DNA of 64,000 nt from Ciona intestinalis (Eukaryota; Chordata; Ascidiacea; Phlebobranchia; Cionidae): NCBI RefSeq assembly GCF_000224145.3, contig NC_020177.2:2243483-2307482 (forward strand). Direction: 5' to 3'. Below, piece after piece: positions 47,101 through 57,500 of this stretch. Every line of letters starts with the position of its first letter. Position 1 is the stretch's first letter. Below the pieces are notes generated by a model that was given only the letters and a program-made list of their open reading frames with translations, was not told the DNA's origin and ran no database searches. The position numbers and the translations under genes are program-made.

Positions 47101-50077
47101 GTGTTTCTATGTATTACCTAAAGTGCACGCATCACTGAGTTCGGCGAAAGTTGTCGAAGCTGGTTGGTCCACCCATCGCCACCACTTTCTTGCGTCATCA
47201 ACACGGTTTCTGACGTCATTATGGGAGTTTTCGTCATAATCGAAATGCAATCCAGTGATGTCCAAATAAAGATGGCCGACCTCCGGGACCTTTATTTAAA
47301 ACATGAGTTATTTCCCCTTGGCAACTTATTTTTCATGAAAAGACTTTTTGCAAAACCTTATCTCTAGATACTATTGCATCCATTTCTTTATTACCACTAT
47401 ATTAAGTGAAAAGGTAGGATGCAAACGAAAGAAAACGCGCCACTTTGAAAGTTTCCAAGTATAGAGTTATGTATGATATTATGGCTGCAGTCAACGAATC
47501 AATTTGTCTGATTCGCATCAACTCTCGTCTCACCGAGTCAGAAAATACATGGTTTTTCATCCGAAACAACGTGGCGTCAGATGGATTAGATTCAATGTCC
47601 CATTTGCACCAATCTTCACCACGATTCGCTTCAGTGTTATCGTACCAGTTCACTTGCAAACCTCCTCTATTGTGAGCACAAAACAATCTGCAAAATTCAG
47701 ATTTCGTTTGTTTCGTCGCAAAACTTTTTTACACAAATGCCTATACCTACATCACAGTGGATATATTACATAAAGATATGTGTTAAGTGGGATATAGTCA
47801 GCATATATAAAGTCTCACGTTTTCGAATCGTGTTTTTACAATTAACAACACTCTTTTACAGATGTAAGAAAACGGTTATATGTGATAGGGTGGGGTAAGA
47901 TGGTACACCTTTTTATTCTATTTTTTCGTCTCTTTCAATAGTATAAACAAAGAAAAACATTATAAAACCGTATTCTCACGACTCCCAAGAATTATAAAAC
48001 CCTATCCTCACGACTCAAATAGACCGTTGTTTATTGTTTTTAAAACCTAATCAGAATATTTGGGTGTTACGTGCAAAAGGTGTCCTGTCTTACCCCACCC
48101 TACTATATAGTTTGTAGATATTCTTTATTTACTATATATCAAGAATCATATATAGTATCATAGTGTAAGAGAATTCTTCTCACACCAACGTTATAAAGAT
48201 ATTCTTTGATCAGATAGAAAACAGTCGCTAAAGAAGATTTTGGAACTCTATAAGACCTATACATGCCAAGCAACCACACCGGAACCAATTATTCCTAAAT
48301 CACATCTACTCATGTCCATAAAGTTACGAGGTTTTAAAATCCTAAAATGTTATTCTCACTTGGTTTGGTTCTGGTTGATAATGTAATGGGAATTTTGAAG
48401 CGGCACTTTAAGCCACCAAATTTTCGCTCCAGTACGAGTGAACTTAACTCCTCGATCGTGACTTGCATCTTCGTGTTCTTCAGAGTCTATGAGTCAGCAG
48501 AAATAAACGTAAAACAGCAAAATTGAAAATGAATTTTAAAAGATAAAAGAATTTTTATATTTAAGTAGTAAATTTTGAATATTGGTGTATTTGTAAGAAA
48601 TAACTTTGTAAATTCGTAATATCCGTTGTTTATATAAAGTTAAATGCGTATGCATATAGTTATATTTATTATTTTTTCGATAGAACTAGGAATAACGTTA
48701 AGAGTCCTACATTAGAAAAAAATAAAAAATAAAAAACTTAAAATAAACCCCTCAAAGTTACATATACGTTGTAAATTTGTAAGCGGGCACGAGGTGTATG
48801 GAACAAAACACCCGCGGTATAACGAAAGTTGTTTTACCCTAGCATGCGAGAATACATAAAAGCTCATAGTTCCCGATCGTGTGTTACACAATTAATACCG
48901 CCTTTTTACAGTCGCGGGACTACGGTTATATAGTTTTGTGAACTTTGTTTGTTTACCATACCAAGTGTGACAATAAATAAGAATGAAAAAACGTATAATA
49001 TAGTACGTTCATTTAAGAATATAAGAAATAAAAAGTTGTCTTACCATCGTCGAGAGCCATGTAGGGCCCTGAGTGCCAATGAATGTTGTACCATGACGTA
49101 GGGATCTCAGCTGATGACGTAACCAACCTGGCGTCAGATGGTCGCATACATTTTAAACCTGGTAAAAAGTTCAAAAATTTAAACCCTCGGGTATAAGTAA
49201 AACAAGGAATTTAGTTTTGAATTTAGGTTAATACGAATTAACTTAGTTTAAAAAGTTAATTCGTCACACTGTAGTTTTATCTTTGTTATTTGCTGAGATG
49301 AATTTTAGCTTTGATAGGATCATATTTTTTCAGAATTTTATTACTGTTTTTCAGAATGGATTTTTATTTCTTCATGCACAAATTGTTGCATTTAAATAAA
49401 CAATTACCCGCGTGGTAACATACTTGGCAACTCGTGAAGCTGACAGTATAGGTGTATGAAACAGAACACCCGTGTTATAACGACTGTCGTTTTCTGCACA
49501 CGCGAGGATAAAGCAAGATATATCATATTTATTTCAGAGAAAATAAGATTTTCTTTATTTGGCATTGCTTGCTTTTTGAAGTAAAAGCAAATAACATTTT
49601 ATCTACGTTGTACTAACGACTATAGTTTTGTTGTTTTAGCTTAGATTCTGTCGTTGATTTTTAAACAACCTGCCCTTAGTTATCGTGTTTAAAAAGATAA
49701 ATAAAACAGGGTGGGGGAAGGAACACATTTTCATTCTATTTTCACGTCCTGTTTGGTAGTTACATTCAAAAAATTATAAAAGCGTATCCTCACGACTCCC
49801 ATAGATTGTTGTAATTGTTTAAAACACGATCAGAACATTTGCATATTATGTGCTAAAGGTGTCCCATCTTTCCCCACCCTACTACAACAAAAAATGCGGT
49901 TATGTTTTTAAAATATGTATATTAACCGGTATAGGGTTTATTGGGCACATACTGGCATAAATCTTAGGTCCCATGGTGTCACGCGCTGCAGGACCTCACA
50001 CACATTGAATAGAATATGTACTACTTACCTTTAGAACTTGCAATTAAATAAGCGACGAGAAAAATAACTATTTTCAT
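41113..50077 (-). CDS. Secreted C-type lectin / trypsin-like serine protease fusion
   Basis: Seventeen exons, read leftward: 50029-50077, 49045-49158, 48360-48486, 47534-47687, 47118-47289, 46381-46485, 45608-45743, 45221-45382, 45075-45160, 44947-45002, 44783-44872, 44257-44378, 43218-43394, 43038-43156, 42639-42760, 41651-41747, 41113-41225. They join to 666 residues with all phases matching. MKIVIFLVAYLIASS is a signal peptide. Residues 17-240 are a Trp-rich region I do not recognise. Residues 243-368 form a C-type lectin domain (CGHGWFLFKKKCY, YWLGMQ, C...WHKTNC...VFC) without the EPN/QPD and WND calcium-sugar motifs. A short linker leads to the activation site R/VVNGLEAAEGQFPWQ near 402 and an S1 domain with His 453 (LTAAHC), Asp 502 (HDVALLKL) and Ser 608 (GDSGGP). 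Asp six residues before the Ser predicts cleavage after Arg or Lys. The protein is an active-looking zymogen, probably extracellular. The start of exon 5 rests on a weak acceptor (47118-47289, or 9 bases shorter). Confidence 0.85.
41265..41483 (+). mobile_element. MITE family A with duplicated left end
   Basis: GATGGGACACCTTATCATTC is followed 40 bases on by a second GGGAAACCCTCTTATTC start; ends CCCATCTTACCCCAGC. Located in the last intron of the lectin-protease gene. Confidence 0.7.
41487..41560 (+). mobile_element. SINE family S fragment
   Basis: AAAGGTATATATGAAACAGAAC to CACGAGGATAAATAAG. Confidence 0.65.
41854..42047 (-). mobile_element. MITE family A, complete
   Basis: AAGTAGGGTGGGGTAAGATG to CCCCCACCCTACTA. 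Confidence 0.85.
42398..42590 (+). mobile_element. MITE family A
   Basis: ATATGGTGGGGGAAGATGGG to TCTTCCCCCGTCCTATACTA. Confidence 0.75.
43449..43646 (-). mobile_element. MITE family A, variant subfamily
   Basis: TAGTACTGTGGGGTAATATG to CTTACCCCACCCCTACG; interior like the copy at 19781. Confidence 0.75.
43925..44242 (-). mobile_element. SINE family S, full length
   Basis: GAATGAATGTAACTTACTTT to GCTAAATACTTTGCCACAGCGCC; ends 15 bases from the donor of the His-triad exon. Confidence 0.85.
44420..44682 (-). mobile_element. Composite SINE-like element, second subfamily
   Basis: GGTGTAGGTGAAGTCATACAG, then ACTGGGTTTCAACATTGTCCG and ACGGCGCCGGACC. Shares its left module with 35210-35515. Confidence 0.6.
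45405..45602. repeat. TGACGTCA minisatellite, lectin-protease intron
   Basis: About eleven units of 16-19 bp, core AAAGTGACGTCATAACTT, lie between two lectin-domain exons. Most keep an intact TGACGTCA palindrome. Confidence 0.85.
45945..46008 (+). mobile_element. MITE family A, right-end fragment
   Basis: ACACGGTCAGGATATTTGG to GTCCCATCTTACCCCACAG. Confidence 0.65.
46127..46310 (+). mobile_element. MITE family A, variant
   Basis: GGTAGGGTGTTGGGGTAAGA to CATCTCACCCCACAGCA. Confidence 0.75.
46862..46947. mobile_element. 86-bp palindromic micro-element
   Basis: AAAGGTGGCTGTACACA (46862-46878) and TGTGTACAGCCACCTTT (46931-46947) are perfect 17-bp inverted repeats. ATCCGGA motifs inside add to the hairpin. 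Intron of the lectin-protease gene. Confidence 0.7.
47887..48106 (+). mobile_element. MITE family A with internal duplication
   Basis: GATAGGGTGGGGTAAGATGG to CTTACCCCACCCTACTA. The segment AATTATAAAACC...CTCACGACTC appears twice. Confidence 0.8.
48768..48855 (+). mobile_element. SINE family S fragment
   Basis: GTAAGCGGGCACGAGGTGTAT to CATGCGAGAATACATAA. Confidence 0.7.
49405..49525 (+). mobile_element. SINE family S fragment
   Basis: ACCCGCGTGGTAACATACTT to CACGCGAGGATAAAGCAAG. Confidence 0.75.
49709..49893 (+). mobile_element. MITE family A
   Basis: AGGGTGGGGGAAGGAACACA to CTTTCCCCACCCTACTA. Confidence 0.8.
49931..50018 (+). repeat. LINE 3'-end fragment
   Basis: CATAAATCTTAGGTCCCATG, then GCAGGACCTCACACACATTG and AATAGAATATG match the LINE 3' end at 33066-33356. 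Ends 10 bases before the signal-peptide exon donor. Confidence 0.6.
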
Positions 50078-50864
50078 TCCGTTGAAGTTTAGCGCATACG
50101 AATCTTTCTAATATAAATAAAAAAAACTATGTAATTAAAACCTGCAATAAAAATATACTATTAATACCACTCTGTTCCAAGCGTGGCTGACCGAAAATGC
50201 GCGAACCAGCGCCTGTACTTATTTATACCATCCTTGAATTTTCAATCTGTATTGATTTCCGCAGAGTAAATGGAAAAGCTGCATGCTCGGAACTGGAAGT
50301 CTGCAAACAAACTTTCTTTTCAAGCTTGGTTTGGAACGGAACCGAGAAAAGTGACGTCACGTTACGCCTGCCTGCCTTCCAATTGCCCCCCTGTCTTTTC
50401 TGGACTGACACGGTGTTAGACCATTCGCGTAATAATGGTTCGTTTGGAATAACTCTTTGAGTTTATTGGCAATGCAGTTTACACGTTATTGCAAATTTTT
50501 ATATGATCTCTGTACGAAGAAGTTACGATTACCGTATGGTTGCTAATACCGTATTTGTAAACGGTAGAGAACATTGTAGCAACGAAAATACGAAAACATA
50601 TTGGAGCTCCATCTACCCCAGTAATATTTTGACCAGTTGTTTTTGTTTTCAAGATATTTTCTCTGCTTTTTTCAAACAATTACGTCATAAGTCAGTTATA
50701 ACTTTCAGATCAATTTACTATGACGTAAGAAACCGCTTCGTCCGCGTCAATAAACTGCTGACTTTGGCGTACGGTCGCCACATTGGTTACGTCATGGGTC
50801 ACGTACAACTGCTTTAGCTCACGATAAAGCTAACTCAGGAGTGTTTTTATCTCGCTTTTTAAAA

Positions 50865-51010
50865 CGAGAATACCGGGTTCGAGGATAGATGCTGCTACCA
50901 CTAGTTGTCCTGTGTGTATTTGGACAACTTGTTGTTCATTGCTTAAAAAATGGTAAAATGTGTCACCCACAAGTTAAGTACGATGTAACTGCCAGATGTA
51001 AGAAATGTAT
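50865..51010 (+). mobile_element. SINE family S, degenerate 5' part
   Basis: AATACCGGGTTCGAGGATAG (B-box-like), TGCTGCTACCACTAG, and GTCACCCACAAGTTAAGTACG. Confidence 0.5.
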
Positions 51011-51044
51011 AGGACTTCTGTGTTTTAATTTCCGATGTTGTTTT

Positions 51045-51218
51045 TAAATGAATGTAACTGGCATTATCCTCGCGTGGCCGCTAAACGACAATAGTTATAA
51101 GTTATAACACGGGTGTCCTATTATCATTCACTTCGTGCCAGCTTACGAGTTATCATGAACTTTGTGGATAATTTTTTTTATGTATGGCTGATAATTTGGA
51201 CAACCCATTAGTGACATT
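51045..51218 (-). mobile_element. SINE family S, 3' half
   Basis: AATGAATGTAACTGGCATTATCC to GACAACCCATTAGTGAC. Confidence 0.8.
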
Positions 51219-51486
51219 TGTTATTTTATCTATTTCCGACAATACAAGTTAGCAAAAAATATATTGTTATCTGTAGCACACTGAACTAATGTTCATAGTT
51301 AGGAGAAAAATAGAAGGCCGACACTTAAATTTGGGGTTATAGGGGGCTAAAGAAGTTAACTTATTCACTCTCTCGCATTACCGATAAAAGTGCTAGAAAA
51401 AAAAGGGTAAGGAAGAGAGAGAAAGTAGCGAAAAAAGAAAAACAATTTTTCTTCTCACCTTGACATCACTTTTTTTGGATTTGTGT

Positions 51487-51494
51487 TGACGTCA
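51487..51494. promoter_or_regulatory. CRE/ATF-type site TGACGTCA at the CUL5 start
   Basis: An exact palindrome 28 bases before the CUL5 ATG. Its position suits a core-promoter or 5'-UTR element; use is inferred. Confidence 0.4.
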
Positions 51495-51521
51495 TATGAG
51501 TTTGTTTGCATCGAATACAAC

Positions 51522-54500
51522 ATGTCGATGCTCGTGGTATGTATTTTGACCATTAGCTTATTTTAATCAAATCACGCCGTTCCTAACTTATAAAACATAA
51601 TAAATATCGACTTATTTTAATAGGAGAACGGGTTTACTATGTATAATTGTCATTTTAATAGTGAGTTTTATAATGTTTTAATGCTTGTAATAAGAAATAG
51701 GCTTGACTTTAAAAAGGTCAATTCTTAAATTTGTCAAGCTGTATTATTACTTTTGTTTTTTAACTATATTTTGTATTTGATGTACAGGGAAATCAACAAA
51801 CTTTTGATGAAAAATGGCCGACTATGCAACCTATTATACTCAAATTGCTGAGTCAGCAATCAGTGACTCGACAGGAATGGCAGGTTGGTTGAAATGTGTT
51901 TTTATCAAAAAAAGAATTCCAAATCATTATAGTAAAATTGAAATGTATAGACGTCAAACGTCGATAAGCAAATAAGTGCCATAATTCATAAGAGCAGTTT
52001 TACAACATAAGTAAAATATGCCTGTCAGTAACAGTATATGTGTTTCCTAATTTTGAACCATGTTATTTATTCTAATAAATAATATCGAGCTTGTATGTTA
52101 CAGTGCGATTCATGTCATACTTTACAATTCAGTGGCTTATATATTTCAAACTAAGCTTTAACACCATTGCAGAAATTGTTCCAATAAAAGTGCTAACAGA
52201 TGCATAATGTGCAGCTGTGTTGTAATCACACTCATATTCATTAAACATAGATAGGGATACTTATTGAATAATGTAATGAATGTGAATGCCATATATTTAT
52301 GTTTTATATATTGGAATAATATAGTCACACTCACAAGTATAGTCACATTGATTAATGTGGGTAATGCAATATACTCTATCTCTGCTTATTTGTATAGACG
52401 TTTCATCTTTATGGTAAAACCTGGTTTGCACTTAAAACTGGTGTGATAAAACCTGTTATGTCACCTCTGCTATACCTATGCCTCTTTTAAAAATGAATTG
52501 GTATATAGTAGGGTGGGGGAAGGCAGACACCTTCAGCACATAATATTAAAATATCCTTTTTAAACAAATAACAACGGTCTATGGGAGTTGTGAGGATATA
52601 GTTTTATAACTCTTTGAGTGATCTTGGTTTACTACCAGATAGGACGAGAAAATAGAAAAAGGTGACCTATCTTCTCCCACCCTACTGTAGCATTCAAAAG
52701 ATACCCAATGTTTTGTCTATGCTACCATCTACTGAGATCCCATTTTTACAGGATTTATTTTGGGACGTTCATTCAGTTTGTTTGTGGGACAACCAAGTTG
52801 GACCTGAAAAAGTTCACACTGCGCTTAAAACGAATATTTCAAACTTTATCAAAGAAGCACAGCAGGTGATTTCACTACAAGTAAACAGTTAATATTAATT
52901 TTGCAAAGTTGATGAAGCATGAGAAATGCAGAGAGTCTGTGGTACTGCTTTTTAAAGATACGTAACTATTAATTTTGCCAATTTTAAAATTAATACTAAA
53001 TGAAAAATTGTAATTACCTTAAAAAAATGATAATTTAATAAATTCAAGCATTTAAAACACTTTTGTTTGGGTTAAGTTTTAAAAATGTTTTTATACATAT
53101 TATACATCTTTTTGTATTTATATAAATATATAATATATATAAACTTAGAAATATATATATTTTTCCTTTTTTTATTAAAATTTAAAAAAATAAGGGTAAG
53201 TACTTTTGAGAGGCAGTAAGAGTTAAAGTTAAATGCACATTTATATGAATAAAATCTAACTCATTGGTTGTAATGTTTACTGATTACTGCAGTGCAGCAA
53301 ATTTCAGGGTAGTCCTGCCCACCCCAGGTTTGGCGCCTATGATTCAATTTCCATTTTTCTCAGAGAATAAAAACTCACCATGATGGTAATGCATTGCTGC
53401 GTGCTTATATTGTGGAGTGGCGAAAGTTCTTTGACCAATGCGTATACTTGCCTGAACCTTTTACTCAACTTGAGAAGTCACTCAGTGGACACCGTCGAAA
53501 AAGAAGAAACAAGAACAAAACACTATTGTTAGAAAGGTGACTATTTGCATAGGAATACTGACGTTAGTTGTTAGTTCAATTTTTAGCATAATCTTGGGTG
53601 ACACAGCTAAAATGCAATTCCACCAATAGTCTTTAAACATTGGGAATCTAATTGTTTTGATTAATGTCTAATTGATTTGATTAAGAAATGCAAAATACTT
53701 TGGATAGGCTTGTTTGTATAGACACCTAGCTGCAAAGTATAAGCTCTTTAAGCTACAAAACTGGGGTGCTGGAACATGTAATGAAAAAACAGTCCAAAAT
53801 TATCTATTTTCTTATGAAGGGATTTTGTATTTTTGTCATTATATCATGTTTGTAAGTAAATAAACTAAACAAAAATTGAATGTTTTGTCCACTAGCTGAT
53901 GCTAGACAGCTGGAACAAGAATATTTTCAAGGACATCTATGAGCAACTGAAAGATCGGACAATGGAGTTAATCAAGCATGAAAGGGAAGGAGGGGAACTT
54001 GATGCACAACTTGTGATTGGAGTTCGGCAATCTTTTGGTGAGTATTCCTGTTTGATGGTAATATAAATTGTGGGCGATAGACAACTTTCTTGAAAACCAT
54101 TTGTTACTTGATGAAAAATATTTTGTCACTCGACAGAGAGCATGAGGTGTATGTGTACACAATGTGTGCCTGGTGTATAAGAAGACACCCATGTTATAAC
54201 TGACAGTGAGCATGAGGTGTATAAATAAATACATCATGTGTGTTTTTCAGTGTTTGTTGTATAAGAAAACACCCATGTAACCATGTTTTAACATGACATT
54301 AAGCATGAGTTGTATGAATAGTGAATACACCATGTGTGCCTGGTGTATATGAAGACAGTAAGACACCCATATTCTAACTCGTAGTCAGCATGAGGTGTAT
54401 GATTAAAGATTAGCTATAAAAACATAGTCAAATTTGAAAATATATAAAGTATATATAGTAGGATGGGGGAAGATGGGACACCTTTTCATTCTATTTTCCC

Positions 54501-57500
54501 GTACATTTTGGTAGTAAACAAAGAACATTTAAAGAATTATAAAACCTTGTCCTCGCAACTTTTGTAGACCATTGTTATTTGTTTAAAACACGACCAGGAT
54601 ATTTATATACTTTGTGCTTAAGGTGTCCCATCTTTCCCCACCCCACTATATATATATTTATTGAAAGACACTTAGTCATAGCTTGACATGAGCATAAGGT
54701 CAATACCTTTGTTATATCACAGTAAACCTTTGTTCCAACCCGGACGACCCTCTTGAAATTTATCGGGAACATTTTGAGAACGCTTACATTGCTTCAACTG
54801 AAGAGCATTATAAGTCAGAGGCCGAGACTTACTTGGCTGAACATGGCGTACGGAAGTATATGAAATATGTAAGCCATTTTTTAAATTTTTTATTAAACAA
54901 ATCCAAATGGTGTAAAAAGTGTTATGCTAGCTTGCTAGGGTAATTGTATAATTTGTGTTATGAAGTTTAAATTCTAAATATTTTAATTAAATTATAATAT
55001 CTGTTTTTGTGTTTGTACGCTGATAATGTTTTAATAAATTTTGTTGGGTAATGCCATTATTAAACTGAAAGCATTTTTAGTAAAATCAATCATCTTTGAA
55101 AATTTCCACCCTTTTATGACTTTAAAATGAAGGTGGTTTGATATTTGTTTATTGCAAAATAAACATAGCTTTAAAATGGGTTTTTTTTATCTTTTAAATC
55201 TAGTTCCTGCATACATACATGTTTAATCATGCGAAAACCTGTTTGACTTTTTGTTATATTTTAAATCTAGTTCAAACATACAAACAACGTTCATCATGCA
55301 GCAGATTTAAAAAAAATTCTATCTATTCTATTTTTTGTAAATTGTGAGTTTTTTCCTTGTCAAAGACCTGGTATTAAAAATTAAAAAATCCACAAAAAAA
55401 TAATCAACTACAGAGTAACATACATGGTAACTCGTAAGCTGGCACGAGTTGTTAAACCCATGTTATAACGACTGTCGTTTTCTGGCCACGCGAGGTTAAA
55501 GTAAGTTACATTAATTTAGACTAGATTTGGCCCATTACCCCAACACCCAAGTGGCCGAGTTTTAAAAGATAAGAAAAAGTCAAATGAACCTACTGTAATG
55601 CAATAATTAAATTCTTAGGCATACCAGAAACTTCTGGAAGAATCACAAAGAGGAACTCGGTACCTCGAATCTTCGTCACAAACACGATTAAACGCTCGTT
55701 GTGTTAAAGTTTTAGCCACTCAATTCAGTGAAGCTATTCTTGCAGAGTGTAAACTTATGATACGCGAAAATGAAATGGACCGTAAGTATATTCTGAATTC
55801 TGATACTGAATGTAACGTTTTACTTTTTTTGATATCGTAGGGTGGAGGAAGATGGGACACCTTTTCGTTCTTTCTCGTCTCATTTGATAGTAAACAAAGA
55901 ACATTCAAAGAATTATTAAATCGTATACTCACGACTTTCATAGACCGTTGTTAATTGTTTAAAACACGATCAGGATATTTGGATATTATGTGCTAAAGGT
56001 GTCCTTTCTTCTCCCACAGTACTATACTAGTTTGTTCTATTCTGGAATTTAAGCCACATTTGCCCCATTACCCCAAAAAGTGATGCTGGTTAATAGTTTA
56101 CATACCCAAGTTTTTAAAAATTTAATTCACATTGTATATGATTTTATAGTGTTTCTTTTGTAAATTGTAATTATTTTTACAAATATTTATTAAATAGGTG
56201 GGTTGTGTAACATTAAGTTATTAACGGGGCATACGTTTCGTTTTTTTTAAACTAGTGATACCTTTAGTTGCTATGCCCCTTTAAGTTGTAGGGATCATCG
56301 GGATCATCTTAAAATGTCATGAATAAGGTCTTATGATAGGAAGCATTTTTATTATCTTATGTATACCAGCACAATGGATAGCCAGTCTGCCTAGTGCTTA
56401 TAACCAAGAAGTAATGGATTCAAGGCTCGTCGCTGCTACCATTGTGGTCGTATGTGTCCTTCGGCATGACACTTAATTGCTTTAATCCAGTTGTCACTAC
56501 TCACTAATAGGTTTTTTAAATTGTCAGCCAAACAGATAAAATCAACCATCCCCTAAGTTACATATGTAGTAACTTGTAAGCGGGCACAAAATGTGTAAAA
56601 CAGAACATCCATGTTATAACGACTGTCGTTTACCCCTGCATAAGAGGATAAAGCAAGTCACATTCATTCATCGATTTATTCATGTAAACCATGAACCAGA
56701 CATATTATTTCATTACAGGTCTCTACCTCATGTTCAACTTAATGAACCGAGTACCGAATGGAATCGATCCAATGTTAGAATGCTTGCAAGAATACATCGT
56801 TCAACAAGGGCTTGCTGATATGAAGGAATGTTGCGATATTATTACTACGGTGGGTATCTTGTTATCATGTTTAATACAGTATATACACTATATATATATA
56901 TACATTGTCTGGTGTATAAAATGACACCCATGTTATAACTTAATGGTGAGCATGAGGTGTATGCATACGCNNNNNNNNNNNNNNNNNNNNNNNNNNNNNN
57001 NNNNNNNNNNNNNNNNNNNNGCCTGGTATATATGAAGATACCCGTGTTATAATAACTCAACAGTGAGCATGAAGTGTATGAATACACCATGTATGTTTAG
57101 TGGATAAGAAGACACCCATGTTATATTTCAACAGTAAGCAAGAGGTCATGAGGTGTATGAATGCACCATGTGTGTGTGTATGGTGTATAAGAAGACACTC
57201 ATGTTATGACCCAACAGTGAGCAAGAGGTGTATGAATACGCCATGTGTGTCTGGTGTATGAGAAGATACCCGCGTTATAATAACTCAACAGTGAGCATGA
57301 GGTGTATGAATACACCATGTGTGTTTGGTGTATAAGAAGACACTCATGTTATGACTCAACAGAGAGCAAGAGGTGTATGAATACACCATGTGTGTCTCGT
57401 GTATGAGAAGATACCCGTGTTATAATAATTCAACAGTAAGCATAAGGTGTATGAATACACCATGTGTGTCTGGTGTATAAGAAGACACCCATGTTATAAC

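Larger units (their letters stand above)
50078..51521. other. Divergent intergenic region, lectin-protease / CUL5
   Basis: The two genes read away from each other with 1.44 kb between start codons. The region contains SINE pieces at 50865-51010 and 51045-51218 and several ACGTCA half-sites near 50680-50800. The frames at 50197-50460 and 50503-50817 show no family features or splice support. Confidence 0.5.

Noticed and set aside
50197..50817. Two plus-strand frames in the intergenic region before CUL5
   Set aside because: No splice structure, no domain features, and the sequence resembles promoter-proximal non-coding DNA.
52866..52892. Longer exon 3 of CUL5 using a GTAAAC donor downstream
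   Set aside because: The shorter exon ending at 52865 aligns with the length of CUL5 between AQ and ALLRAYIVEW; the longer form adds five residues with no counterpart.
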